Positions 22,671 to 33,628 of a DNA stretch of 64,000 bases are shown piece by piece (the first letter of the stretch is position 1; every line of letters begins with the position of its first letter). Source of the DNA: Metarhizium brunneum (taxonomy: Eukaryota > Ascomycota > Sordariomycetes > Hypocreales > Clavicipitaceae); contig NC_089424.1 in assembly GCF_013426205.1 (NCBI RefSeq), positions 4,340,001 to 4,404,000 of the forward strand. The letters are read 5' to 3'. A program made the translations under genes and the position numbers. The notes beneath the pieces are model-generated. The model made no database searches. It was not told the DNA's origin and saw only the letters and a program-made list of their open reading frames with translations.

Positions 22671-24065
22671 ATGACTACTGCCGTATATTTTCCCATCACT
22701 CTTTCTGAATCCGCAGTGGCTGTTTGGACGCCACAAGCCTCTCCAACTGTCCCTGCTAGTTCTACACATCCCATCTCTTTGCCAACGTCTTGTCCTGTAC
22801 TTACTGATGGGAGAAATTCCCATGTGATCGGAACAGCGGCATCGCCGACCGTTGTGACAGACACGACGTCGGCAGCGGGCCAACCTGTGTCCATGGCGAT
22901 ATCATACCGATGCGAATACAATGTTAGCGAGCCAACGTCAACAACAGCAACGAAAGCCTCGGGAGTTTCGAATGATGCTGCCTCACAAATAGTCATTGGA
23001 ACCCTGGCTGGAGTTGCGGCCCTGTTGGCTATGGCAGGGCTTTTGGGATACTACTTTATGAGACGAAGTCGGGCGCGTCATGTCCAGCAGACGCGTGACA
23101 GCCTACAACGTCGCAAGGGGGCGGCATTTACAGGCTTCATGAAATTTTATCTCCTACAGGGTGCTCATGTAGGCTGGGGTCAAATTCGGAAAGATTTCGA
23201 AGAAATGCAAAGCTGCTTCCATGAGGTTGTCCGTGCCGGGTTCGATCACCAGAAAGTCATTCCGAATTCTATTTCCCTAAATAAGTCACTTGAGCCTCTT
23301 GGTCTAAGCGAGGATAGTCGCAACTTGATCTGTGAGCTGGTTACTGAGCCTCGTACCCGCCACATTGCGATACGCCATTTGCTTGCGTGGGCGATATTCT
23401 CTAATCTGGATATCCGTTCAGTCGGGCCGCTCTCTCTCCTACACCCTGCGATTAAAAATTTCATGCTGTATGTTCCCAAAAACAAAAGGGAGCCGAAGGA
23501 GTATTCGGACCCAATGGACCATGGTAAGAGACTTCTGCCATTAGCATGGGGGAGAAATTGTGCTGACTCGTATTCGTGGAATTCAGAAGACGTCATTCAA
23601 AATGCTTGGAGACAACTTTCCGCCGTGTTGTTGCAGGAAAGACCATTCGTCTCGATGAACCATCACTTCTATGACGAATTCAATCCTCATCTTGACTCCC
23701 AGGTCGAAACTCTTGTGAATGCGCTTTCCGGCTTCTTCGACCATTTACCCAGGTTAGATGGGGTCTTTGTGTATGGATGGACGCCTGCTCTACGTTCTAT
23801 GATTTCGAGAAGCGCACACCTGTGCTACATAATCGCCTCTGATCCGGGTAACTGGGAGATAACGATTCCGCCGCCATCGCCAAACTATGGAATTTGTGTC
23901 TTCCCGGGTCTAACTTTACTGAGCGACAATGATCGGGATCCCTTGGACCGGCCTCAAGTTTTCATAATGCCCGAGGTGGAAAAAGTCGACCTTGTTGGAA
24001 AAGCTGACAGAGGTAATAACGCCGAGGTACATACCGATACGAGCACACTAGGCAGAGACGAATGA
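22671..24065 (+). CDS. Single-pass membrane protein of unknown function
   Basis: 464 aa from ATG 22671, one exon. The first 100 residues are Ser/Thr/Pro/Ala-rich, like a glycosylated ectodomain. A single transmembrane helix follows at about residues 106-130 (IVIGTLAGVAALLAMAGLLGYYFM) with a basic stop-transfer RRSRAR. The remaining 330 residues form a cytoplasmic domain I cannot assign; the helical-looking stretch SLNKSLEPLGLSEDSRNLI and the motif NHHFYDEFNP are its clearest landmarks. An alternative in-frame ATG at 22500 would add about 57 aa, including a very hydrophobic segment that could act as a signal sequence. The layout resembles fungal WSC/mid2-like sensors but no WSC cysteine pattern is present. 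Confidence 0.6.
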   Translation: MTTAVYFPITLSESAVAVWTPQASPTVPASSTHPISLPTSCPVLTDGRNSHVIGTAASPTVVTDTTSAAGQPVSMAISYRCEYNVSEPTSTTATKASGVSNDAASQIVIGTLAGVAALLAMAGLLGYYFMRRSRARHVQQTRDSLQRRKGAAFTGFMKFYLLQGAHVGWGQIRKDFEEMQSCFHEVVRAGFDHQKVIPNSISLNKSLEPLGLSEDSRNLICELVTEPRTRHIAIRHLLAWAIFSNLDIRSVGPLSLLHPAIKNFMLYVPKNKREPKEYSDPMDHGKRLLPLAWGRNCADSYSWNSEDVIQNAWRQLSAVLLQERPFVSMNHHFYDEFNPHLDSQVETLVNALSGFFDHLPRLDGVFVYGWTPALRSMISRSAHLCYIIASDPGNWEITIPPPSPNYGICVFPGLTLLSDNDRDPLDRPQVFIMPEVEKVDLVGKADRGNNAEVHTDTSTLGRDE

Positions 24066-24630
24066 AGAGGCACCATTGCAGGGAGGCACAACGAGTGAGT
24101 CAAGGGGCTAGTTATGGAGTTGTATAAAACTTGCAAAGGCAATCTGGGCACGGAAGACTTTGTATATGCCACTTCATGCTGTGGACGGATATATGAAAGT
24201 ATTGTCTGGATCAGATCGTCTTCCGAAGTGGTACTTTGGATACTATGACAGGTCGAAATTGTGACTTCAATTATGCAATCAAAGTTGGTCCTTGCACGCA
24301 TGGCTGAGGGAGAAAATGCACAGAAATAATCGCGCAACTAATATAGCATTCATCACATATACCTATCGTCGCATCCCTTTTTCTTCCATCGTAGATCTTG
24401 GACCTATTAAATCGCAATAGATCCAAAACAGGCGGCACAGAGGTCCAGCAAGAGCTCATCAGCATACAACAAGCATCAATGGCAAAGACTGAACTGCAAG
24501 AGTCAGATGAAGCATGATGAATTCACAATCTAGCTACAGGAAATGCTGGTCTTGATCATGATAGTGCTCATGGAATTGATCCTGGAACACAATCTCTCCT
24601 CGTCTCGGCTCAGGGAAAATCCTAAAAATC
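24066..24630. other. Convergent 3' region
   Basis: 565 bp between two convergent stops; no supported gene or repeat. Confidence 0.4.
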
Positions 24631-25956
24631 CTACTCAACTCCATATCTCTTGCGCTCAGCAACCCAGTCTACTGTTCCGTCTTCGTTGATGCTGGTCCCA
24701 GCTGGAGTGAGGGCTTTGAGTATCTTGGAATCAAGTGCCGTAAAGGTGGTTGAATCAACAAAGAACGCGCAGTCTCTATAGTTGTGAATACCGAAGCTCA
24801 GTGTCCCGTACATCTCACGACCGCGGTTCTTAAGCTGAGGCGTCAGAATGCCGCGGAGAGGATGCTCAGGATTGCGCTCGTCATCCTTGGCCTCGGCGAC
24901 TTTGACTGCCTTGTCCCAGAAGCCCTGCCACCTGCTAGTCGCACTCTTCTTGTCCATTCCGGCCGGCGGAATCTGCTCCATGAGACTCCGAAATATCAGA
25001 GACGTAATGACTTGCTGTTGGTTATGTATTTCGATACTCTGCTGCTGGATAATCCCTTGAGTAATTGCGAGCGTCCCTGTCCGTGAGTCGACAGCCGCGC
25101 GCAAGGCTGGTATGATCCATGGCGTGTCGGTTGTCGAAGATGCAATGTTGGCGCCGGTCAAGTAGCAAAGCTGACGCAAATTCTCTCCAATTTGGTTCCA
25201 GACACGAAAATAACCATGGTCGACAAATACGAATCCCGCAGTCATTGATTCAATAACATCTCGGTGAATTTCATTTTTTTTACCAACAAGTCTCTTAAAA
25301 AGCTGCTCAGAAATCCGAGGGGTCTTCGGCTCAATAGTTTTAAGCATATCTTGGACCTCACTGTCCTTGAAATGAATTGGACCATGGCTATGGACAATGG
25401 CAGACCTGTTAGCAACGTAGATTCTGGGGCTGTGTAATAAAAGCACATACCAAGTAATCCTAGATGCAGGCGTCCTCATCTCACTTCTCTTTACCACTAC
25501 ATCTTGAATCTCGTGCAGTAGATCTTGGTCCAATTGCAATCCCTGAACCTGATTCAGGATACTGCCAAAGTCGACTGCTGGATAGCGTTGATCTCCCGAA
25601 TCTTCCAAGCACGTCTTGCTTTTATATTTCTTCAAGGCGGCGTCTAGCAGCCTGAGGAAATATGAACCCAGAGTTGAGTCGGTAGCCATGTATGCAGCGA
25701 GATTCTGATATCGGTGTGCTAAAAGAAATTGCTCGACAGCCTTTAAGAAAACATTTCCGTTGGTCAAGAATTCCGTCAGAGCTCCCTTTAGGTGTTTCAT
25801 TTCGGAACCGCGCTCGCTTGAGCTTGCAGCTGTAAGTTCATCCAGGAACGGATGCTCGTTGACCAGGTGCTGTAACTCCTTGCCCGTGGAGACTCTTAGA
25901 AGGCAAGTAAGGGCTTCAGCCAAGTTGGAAAGATCAGATTTTGTTTGTACCGACAT
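24631..25956 (-). CDS. Hypothetical protein, 441 aa
   Basis: Uninterrupted frame from ATG 25956 with even, mostly helical composition and no signal peptide or membrane segment. I do not recognise the family. The N-terminal third is rich in Leu/Glu helices (NLAEALTCLLRV, LLDAALKKYKSK). The centre has an aromatic-rich part (FVFVDHGYFRVWNQIGENLRQL), and the C-terminus ends ERKRYGVE. A 45-nt segment around 25408-25452 begins GTATGT and ends CTAACAG and is a multiple of three, so it may be a small intron whose retention keeps the frame. Its neighbours give no functional hint. Confidence 0.6.
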   Translation of the reverse strand: MSVQTKSDLSNLAEALTCLLRVSTGKELQHLVNEHPFLDELTAASSSERGSEMKHLKGALTEFLTNGNVFLKAVEQFLLAHRYQNLAAYMATDSTLGSYFLRLLDAALKKYKSKTCLEDSGDQRYPAVDFGSILNQVQGLQLDQDLLHEIQDVVVKRSEMRTPASRITWYVLLLHSPRIYVANRSAIVHSHGPIHFKDSEVQDMLKTIEPKTPRISEQLFKRLVGKKNEIHRDVIESMTAGFVFVDHGYFRVWNQIGENLRQLCYLTGANIASSTTDTPWIIPALRAAVDSRTGTLAITQGIIQQQSIEIHNQQQVITSLIFRSLMEQIPPAGMDKKSATSRWQGFWDKAVKVAEAKDDERNPEHPLRGILTPQLKNRGREMYGTLSFGIHNYRDCAFFVDSTTFTALDSKILKALTPAGTSINEDGTVDWVAERKRYGVE

Positions 25957-28076
25957 TACGTCTAGAATGCTTCACTAGGGGATGAAATAGTGTGGAACAG
26001 TGTGAATTGCCTTGCAGGGAGGAAATCAATACAAGGTAGGGAGCAAATTGAGAGTATTGAGGTGCGGCGAAACGTTTGCAGGCTAGAGATTTGCAGGAAA
26101 ATGAGGATATCAGCCAAGGAATCATATTGAGGGTATTCAAGATATATATACACATACGGAATGTCTTGCCAAGTTAACATGTCCCCCCCACGCACAAAAC
26201 ACTCAATAATCCTTAGGATCCGGATCTACCCTTGCCTGACGATCTGTAGTGATGATTCACGCAGGAGCGACATAGCCTCGCAAATGATTATTGTATTGCT
26301 AACAAGCCCCTCGTCAATGTTATCTGCCAAGTGCATATACAAGGCCGCCAGTCGACATAGTACTAGTGTCTTCACCGTGACTCCCTCTTGAGTCTCGACT
26401 GCCACAGCAAACTGTCGCGGGGGCCGAAGCGCCATAATGGGTCGCCGGCGTGGTCTATAGGAGAAAATAGAATGCCCCAACCCTTCTAGAATCGACGACG
26501 TGGTGCGGTAGTGACCGGGCTGTAGGCTGAGCCTGGAGTTCAGATTTTAACAGCACGGGTTGCAGGCTGCAATATTAGCAAACATACGCCAGTACAGCAA
26601 GGTGGTACGACGCCAATACGACTCGAGACTCGCGGAAGCGCTCAATACATATGTCTCCGGTGAGACAAATGAAAATCATGCAGACTATATCTTTTCAACG
26701 ATAGTACGTCCAAGCAGTGAAAGCTACTTGCCGACTAACGGTGCACAAGCTATGGAAATAAGCACCAAGTTTCAAGTTGCTTAACTAACCAGATCTGGGC
26801 GCCTGGGATGGCGTTATACCAACCTCTGTGCTTGTGCTCGTGAATGCAATATGCGGACACTTGATCGTATCAGGGCAGGGGCACACAGGAAGCAGTAGTA
26901 TTTAAACTCGGCTTGGCAATCAAGCGCATGGACCTTCCATATCTGAACACTTGAGAAATCAAACGTCCCCTGCCGTAAACAGTGAATTTTTGGCCTCTCT
27001 ATTGGCTGCCGGAACGACTTGCCAGATCTGGTGCTTACGCGGCCCGAGCCTTTCGGCAGACGAGGGGGCAACACATGCATTTGGAGGGGGGTGTTGCCAG
27101 CGTGCAGGCCTTGAATCACGCGGTGCGGGATAGCAAACAACAGGCCCCTCTGGTCTCTTTGGAAGACCTGGCTCATCATTCGGATGACGTGCATTTGCTG
27201 ATGGAACTTGGAAGCCTAGCGCCAGGGCCAGGATCAGGGCTGTCAGGGGTCGCGGGATGAATTTGATGGCTTGCTCGGTGGGGAGCTGACATGGATAATG
27301 ACAATCTGGCTTTCAATGTTAGCCACTTATCGCACCCTTGACCAGGGAACCTGAAGTGGACGGAACAACGGCCGGTTGGCTTGTGTTGACTGTCGCTGCG
27401 GCCATGTTCTCGCATTGGCCGCGTCTGGGGCAAAGCAATTTCCAGACCGAGTACTCGATACCATGACAAGTCTTGGTCTGAGACCCGCCGTGTCACTGTG
27501 GAAGTGTCGGTGGCTTGTCCATTTGAGCTGTGGCCCAACGCCGCGAGAAGTGTTGGGCAGCTCACTCTTGATCGATTACCAAAGCTTTGCCATGGTCTCG
27601 TTTGGAGCGCCAATTGAGGACAATTGATGGAAAGGTGAGCATTCAATGCTGCCAGCCGCTCCCCGCGCAGAGCATGAGAGTACACGTAGCAAGGCAAACC
27701 TGGTGAGGTCAAAGAGCGAAAATCTGCCTCATCGGCCTTTCTTCCGTAAAGTTGTCTTGTGGTGAACAACAAGGGGGTCCGACCTGGTTCCCTGGCTAAC
27801 ATTTAAACGTCACGTGCACTACTCTGGTTCAAAGGGCGCAATAATGTTACTCCGGAACAGCACCCCAGATTCCATCCAAGTTCAATGTTGGCAATTCCCC
27901 GCCCGCCCCGCTCGCGTAACTGACCCCGACGCCACTTTTGCACTTGCCAGGCAGCAAATCAGTTCCATGCCTGCCAAGCTTCGCTTGGGACTGAGAAGGC
28001 GAGCAACAACTCACCCGTCCGTCATGGGCATGCTGTAGCAAACGTCGCCCGACGTAGTATCATGTTGAAGCATTCC
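25957..28076. other. Two-kilobase spacer
   Basis: Several short open frames occur on both strands (for example minus 26226-26480 and 27176-27802) but none has convincing domains, composition or splice context. A CACGTG at 27811-27816 lies 266 bp before the next regulator gene. Confidence 0.4.
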
Positions 28077-30123
28077 ATGAAACACAGATCTCGCAGAGGA
28101 TGCCTGACTTGCAAGCGAAAACACGTTGGTTGCATCACCTCGTCCCCCCCTCCAGCCCCCCCAACTGCGCTGACTCGGGCAGATCAAATGTGACGAGACG
28201 CGGCCTAGTTGCCGAAAATGCCTTCAAAAGGGCATTGCTTGTGGCGGATACTCGCGTAACCTTGTGTGGTCGTACAAACACCAGCCTAGTCTTCGCTGTC
28301 GCTCCGACGTCTCTGAACAACAAGTGTCACATCGGGAGGAAAGAAGACAATCCGACTTGGGGCAGCATCTTGTCTCGCAACTGCCAGAGCCCATGGTCGA
28401 CGCTGTGCCTGACTTTACGCTAGAAGCACATGACGTTTCCTCCTTGTCTATGCTCCCTTTCGATGTCTTCCCAGATGGAGAGGACCGATTCTTGGATAGC
28501 CACATATTTGCACCGCCAGCCAACTCTATCCAGCTCGCCGGCCTCACATTAGACGTTGACTTGACCGCTTGTTTGGGCCAGACATCGGCCTGGAGTACTA
28601 GTATTACGGACCAAGGCCTGTCCACATGGAACCAGAATCATCTTTCCACTACGCCTTTGGCCCCGGGTATACCGCAATCGCCACGCTGGACCGAAGGCCC
28701 GGACGCGAACTTGGCGCTGATAGAAAGCTGGTTTGAACAAGTCTGTCCAGCTTGGTCTGCATTTGACTCTACGGTGAATCTGAATCGAACATTGGCCAAT
28801 TCATTGTGGCACCGCTCGGCGTCCGTGTTCAACTCCCTCCAGAGCATGTCGGCTAGCTTTCTTTCCGCCAGACTCCCCCATCTCAGGCGACAGGCACTGG
28901 CTCTGCTCAATACCGCCAGTGTTTGTGTGCAGGCTGAGATGGATAACATCAAAGGCAATCCTAGCATAGAAACGTTCCCTACTGGACTAATGTTCTCTCT
29001 GCTCTGCTTGGGAACGTCCGTCTGCTGGCTGGACGCCCGTCTTCTCGGGTTGCCGTTCCTCAAGGAGGCAAAGGCTCTGCTTGGGCGTCTGTCAGATCAG
29101 TGTCTTGACACTCGAGACGATGCGGCACAAGACTTCCTCTTCTTCAGAAACAGCCTTGTGTACTGGGAAATGCTACTCGCCGTGGTGAATGGCGGCGATA
29201 TAGCAGGTGACACGGATGAGCTTGTATCTCGGGAGCGCAACAAGAGCGAAACAATCACGGACTTGCTGCCGCATCCTTGGACAGGCATATCCAGCATGAC
29301 GGCACGTTTGTTCTCCAGATCTGTCACGCTATGTAGGGCCTATCGCCGAATACTTACCAGGCCCACCGGGAGGGTGATTTCCCTTTCTGCAGCAATGGAG
29401 GCCTTTCAGGGCGCTCAAAAACTCGAAGAGCAGCTCCTAGCATTGGACTACTCATCGATGAGCAGGATGAACGATACTGGTGATCAAAAAACACCATGGC
29501 TCCATCTCGCCTGTGCTGCCGAAGCTTATCAACTCTCTGCCTTGCTTCAACTGTACATCACCTTCCCGGACCTGGTGTCAATGCGCTTGCAACTTGCATC
29601 AGCCCTTCCCGACGAGGACCACGCTTCTTGGGATAAACTCATTACCCCCTTGGCATGTGACCTTGTCAAAGTACTGAAAAAAATCCCCCCAGACTCTGGC
29701 AGCCGAGTTATCCAGCCCATTCTTTACATCTGTGCTAGTACCGGCCTGAGATATGGCCGATTGGATACACCAGCACCGTCGGCTCCCCATGGTTTAGAAA
29801 CAGGGATACCTAATGGAGCAGCGTACTTGGACTGCATCAACTCCAATATTCTAGACTACGTCGATGGAATCGTTGCAACAAGTGACAAACAAACAGACTC
29901 TAGTCGAGTACCGTTGGAAGATGTAGGCATTGGCGCCTCTCGCGAGTTCATTATGAAACGTTTAGATATACTCGAGAACACTTTACAGCCGCGACCAATC
30001 AGAGTTGCCAAAGACCTGGTGAAGGCTATTTGGACCGCCTATGATGGAGAGCCTCCTGATTGTATCTCAGTTCATTGGTTTGATGTCATGGAAGCACATG
30101 ATTTGCGATCATTATTTGGATGA
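28077..30123 (+). CDS. Zn2Cys6 transcription factor, PF11951-like
   Basis: Nuclear regulator. Exon 1 (28077-28124) and exon 2 (28183-30123) sum to 1989 nt (662 aa). The intron (GTTGGT donor, GGGCAG acceptor) splits the zinc cluster; joining gives GCLTCKRKHIKCDETRPSC followed by RKCLQKGIACGG, a complete C-x2-C-x6-C...C-x2-C-x6-C finger at residues 8-38. The long C-terminal region, ending with a segment like LQPRPIRVAKDLVKAIWTAY and HWFDVMEAHDLRSLFG, fits the 'fungal specific transcription factor' domain of the Pro1/DUF3468 type. It lies upstream of and in the same direction as the DUF3445 gene and may regulate it. The target is unknown. Confidence 0.85.
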
Positions 30124-30763
30124 GTTGTATGTTATGCAGCCTTTTGACATGTAAATCTCGGATATTGCGCTGCTGGTCATGTCTGTATCAGCCGAGCCAA
30201 GTAATGCTCCATGATGTCCTCATCTACTGATGGAGAGGGATGAGGCTGTATATAGGACCCAAGTGTCGAGGTTGAAAATTTGGGAGACGAACATGATTGG
30301 TATCAGGAGACTACAAGCAAAGCCACTGGCAACTTGCAACATATTTATGCCTCAACCAGCAGAGTACTGCCATCTGGATTGCCACACCATGGCAACGGCG
30401 CACCTTTTGCCACGTTGCTGAAACCCCAGGCCACGCTTCATGTTTATTTGTCGACACTGCGCGGGCTGCCCGTTGGGCGTGGGCGCGCGGGGTAAGTGAT
30501 GCAGGAGGGAGCGACCTCAAACCCAATGGGGAAAACATTGCCGGCCGATAAAGCTACTCGTAATCAATACATGTGGATCATGTCAGACCGTGGCCCCAGG
30601 AGACCAATGTGAATATTATAGGTGGCCCGGGCGTCATGGGGCCATGATAGATAGACGCATCCCATTCAAATATGAGGCACTGAGAGCACCAGGGCAGACA
30701 GAGAAGCGTGTGGTATAGTGGCATCTTGTTTCTTGTGAAACCTCTCGTCTAGACGCGGCAATA
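30124..30763. other. Promoter region of the DUF3445 gene
   Basis: 640 bp between the regulator stop and the next ATG. It contains one TGGCCCCA at about 30590 and a reverse copy TGGGGCCA near 30638, the same 8-mer that clusters at 11 kb. No gene is supported. Confidence 0.4.
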
Positions 30764-31987
30764 ATGTCGATTTCAGCCTTGCTTAGTGTGCCCAACGACT
30801 GCGGACTGCCCCCAATACTGCTAGTGGCTGCATTAATAGTCTTGACTGGCATTGCTATCCGACGCACTTCCCAACAGCGCATCGACGTTGGAAGACCGTT
30901 GCGTCTCATCACTAAGGCTCAAGGCGAGTCCCCTCAAAGCGCTACCAGCCCGATATGTTACAGGGTTCAAAGCCCTCAACCATATCACGGCTGGTCTATT
31001 CGCCATACAAAGCCGCTCCCATACAGGGCCTTTAGATACGGACCGAAATACAACATCACAATGGGACTCCGTACCATTGATCGGGACGAATGGATCGAGC
31101 TTGACAATCACTTCCCAAAATATCATGCTGACAAGGCAATACGCATTCAAGAGCGAGGCGACAAGTGCATCAAGACTCACCCGGATGCCGTTCCAGCCGC
31201 CATGGAGCTCCTCGAGGAGCTCGCAAACTATCTACCTGCGCGGTATCCCGGCCTGTTTAAACGAACAGCAGTGGGAATTGACAACGTTTGGTCGGGCGAG
31301 TCTTTTAACATTCTGCAACGGCCACTCCGGGAAGACCCAATGACAGTATGTGCCAGGTTAATTCAAGATGACCTGGCCCTGTTACTAGAACAGCCAGACG
31401 GGACGTATCGCCTCCTGGCCGGGTGTATTCTCTTGGCTGGCTTTTGGAGACTCTCTGACAAGTTCGGCATGTCACTGTCGGATATTCACACCTCTGGAAA
31501 CGTCCCCTCCTTTCAAGAAAAGCTCGAAAGGGGCATGGTCAAGTTCTTTCAGAGAATCAAGACCGATACCATGTACGGACGCAGCAACTATTTCATCCAA
31601 GTCGACGATTCGTTGCCGTGGAGCCACAGCATTGGCGACGAGGACGACCCGGACGTGGGCTGGAGTACGGCCGAACAGGGCAAAATTATTCACCATCACT
31701 GGTTCAGGTCCGAGAGACAGTCTCTTCGTCGACTACCCAGGACGCGGGCCATTTGCTTCACCATCCGGACCTACTTCTTGCCCATTACCGAGATGGCAGA
31801 GGAGGACTATGTTCCAGGCAGGTTGTCCAGCGCCATCCGTAGCTGGGACCATGACGTCTCAAAGTACAAGGGCCGGGCGAAATATGAAGCTGTTTTGCTC
31901 GACTACCTCGACCGAAAACACCAGGACCAGGTGCGCAATGGGCTGGATTTGGCTCGCGAGGAACACGTGCGACAATACCCTTGGTAA
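30764..31987 (+). CDS. DUF3445 heme-dependent oxidative N-demethylase-like protein
   Basis: 407 aa, single exon. Residues about 17-33 form an N-terminal hydrophobic anchor (PPILLVAALIVLTGIAI). The rest matches PF11927 (DUF3445, HODM alpha-subunit-like): YRAFRYGPKYNITMGLRTID, EWIELDNHFPKYHADKA, then the late LRRLPRTRAICFTIRTYFLP and LLDYLDRKHQDQVRN. Bacterial relatives are heme-dependent oxidative N-demethylases and the catalytic subunit of dimethylamine monooxygenase. The fungal enzymes are mostly uncharacterised, and many have the same anchor, suggesting an ER location. Its place about 1.6 kb upstream of a copper amine oxidase on the same strand suggests N-methylamine breakdown: dimethylamine to methylamine, then methylamine oxidation. 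This link is inference. Confidence 0.82.
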   Translation: MSISALLSVPNDCGLPPILLVAALIVLTGIAIRRTSQQRIDVGRPLRLITKAQGESPQSATSPICYRVQSPQPYHGWSIRHTKPLPYRAFRYGPKYNITMGLRTIDRDEWIELDNHFPKYHADKAIRIQERGDKCIKTHPDAVPAAMELLEELANYLPARYPGLFKRTAVGIDNVWSGESFNILQRPLREDPMTVCARLIQDDLALLLEQPDGTYRLLAGCILLAGFWRLSDKFGMSLSDIHTSGNVPSFQEKLERGMVKFFQRIKTDTMYGRSNYFIQVDDSLPWSHSIGDEDDPDVGWSTAEQGKIIHHHWFRSERQSLRRLPRTRAICFTIRTYFLPITEMAEEDYVPGRLSSAIRSWDHDVSKYKGRAKYEAVLLDYLDRKHQDQVRNGLDLAREEHVRQYPW

Positions 31988-32067
31988 AGAGGACTTTTCG
32001 TTGAGGTATCATGACTGTACCGCACGAGAGTATGGGAAAAGTGTTGAGACCGAAGGCGGCGGTAAGG

Positions 32068-32317
32068 TGTTACACGGAAAAGGCCCAACAGATCGTGAAA
32101 CCCAACAAAGGGGCTTCGCCGATACAGGGCTTATTGGTTACACAGTTAGAACACGTGCCCAGGCAAGGACCTTAGGCCTGGGCGTTCCTTTCATGTATAT
32201 AAAGCGATCAGCCTTCTCTTCCTTTCTCGTAGCAACTCAGGACCTTTGATATCCTACGAGATTATTATTGAATTGAGCCCTTTCGCTCCAAGCCTTCTGT
32301 ATTGAACCCTTGTCACA
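32068..32317 (+). mobile_element. Solo LTR remnant, copy 2
   Basis: 250 bp beginning TGTTACACGGAAA and ending CCTTGTCACA, like copy 1 at 17067-17262. The best-conserved block is the 3' 90 bp. A TATATAAA lies at 32196-32203. The flanking pentamers are TAAGG and TTAGG (4 of 5 identical), consistent with a decayed target-site duplication. It sits only 80 bp after the DUF3445 stop codon. No internal retroelement coding sequence is attached. Confidence 0.62.
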
Positions 32318-32675
32318 TTAGGCCAGAGTTACAACAATCGCGGCAGGGCTGGGCTTGGGCCGGACTGCCAAATGCATCAACACAGGCCGTCAAGGCAATA
32401 GTTGTAGAAATGAATTGATTGTCTTTTCGGGGGTTCTACGGCGTAGCATGCTTGTCTTGTCGGTGCTGTGACTCCACGTCTTTCTTGTCATGTCGCGCAG
32501 CATGGAGCACTTGAGCTTGATGACGACTGGCAGCCCGCAAGGAAAGAGCCACCCATCCATTCCTCACCTGTGACATTGGGTAATTCCACGCCAGCTGGCG
32601 ACTGCTTTCACCAGATGCCAACTCGTTTTTCCTTTCCCTTGATGTTGATTTGTTTTTTTCTTTATTCCCCCTTCT

Positions 32676-32882
32676 TGCCAACTACCACTACTACTACCAC
32701 TACCACCGTCATCGTCGTTGTCGTCGTCGTCGTCACCATCATTATTATCGCTAATAATAATAATATTATCACTGTTGTTATTATCATTATTAACAGCAGC
32801 GGCAACATCATCAGCAGCAGCAACAGCAACAGCATCATCATCAACGGCAACAACAACAGCAGCGTCAGCAGCAGCAGTCATA
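32676..32882. repeat. Compound trinucleotide microsatellite
   Basis: About 200 bp made of consecutive triplet blocks: ACT/ACC, then GTC/GTT, ATT, AAT, again ATT/ATC, and finally CAG, CAT and CAA runs. Both strands stay open through it, giving artificial homopolymer-like frames (Thr, Val, Ile, Asn, Ser). No gene is supported. Confidence 0.85.
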
Positions 32883-33020
32883 GTACGTAAATCACGTTTC
32901 ATTGCTCTATAGCTTACTAATATTGGTAGATACCTTACGACGTGCCGGCCGCTAGGAGAATTGGCTGCCGGCGTGGCCATGCTGACACCAACCAAGCGAG
33001 CAATGTCGAGGACACAACCA

Positions 33021-33097
33021 AGCGGGCACTGCTGGGAACACAACCACGCGGGCACTGCTGGGAACACAACCAAGGCACTGCTGGGAACACCAACCCA
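33021..33097. repeat. Short tandem repeat, three copies of about 25 bp
   Basis: GGCACTGCTGGGAACAC begins near 33025, 33051 and 33074, joined by AACCACGCG- or AACCAAG-type linkers. Related GTCGAGGACA words occur on both sides (33006 and 33129). It is part of the low-complexity island between the LTR copy and the amine oxidase gene. Confidence 0.7.
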
Positions 33098-33628
33098 GTG
33101 CGGAATATCGAGGACAACAGCCCAGTCGGGAACGTCGAGGACAAGGTCAATCCAACTACGTTCGAGCATATACTACTAGCATTAATAAACTCTTATCATC
33201 TATGATATCTATCGGCAATTCAAAGCTTGCCGCGTTGGAGAGAGCGGGGCCGTGGCAGAATATATTTGCCAACCAAAAAGTATACAATAATACACTGTAA
33301 TGTCTGGTGTTATAATACCGGGCGCGATACACTAGTGCTTGAACCGGTCAAATACTTTTAGCCTCGCACTGTCCGTGCTCCCGGGTAAAATTCCCCAAAC
33401 AAGCAAGGTTATGCTCAGAGGTGGAACTGGCAGGCCACCAACGGAACGGACACCAATAAGAATTCATTGCCATTTGATACGATACCGGAGCGCGTGGGAA
33501 TCCCCGTTGTTGGCCCACGTTCGACATCTGGTTTAGATATTTAATCGCTGTAGTATTCGCGGGTGATGAGATAGCACTACCATCATCAACCTTTGCTTCT
33601 CATCTTTTGTTTCTCGAATCATTGCACC

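Noticed and set aside
26226..26480. Minus-strand frame resembling a helical piece of a fungal regulator
   Set aside because: Too short, no zinc finger, no frame-consistent flanking exons found; at most a relic.
27176..27802. Minus-strand frame of about 208 aa
   Set aside because: Low-complexity Ser/Pro/Arg composition, no domain, no promoter or splice context.
32564..33169. Minus-strand frame of about 200 aa through the triplet repeats
   Set aside because: Open only because triplet repeats lack stops; most of the translation is Asp/Ala/Val runs.
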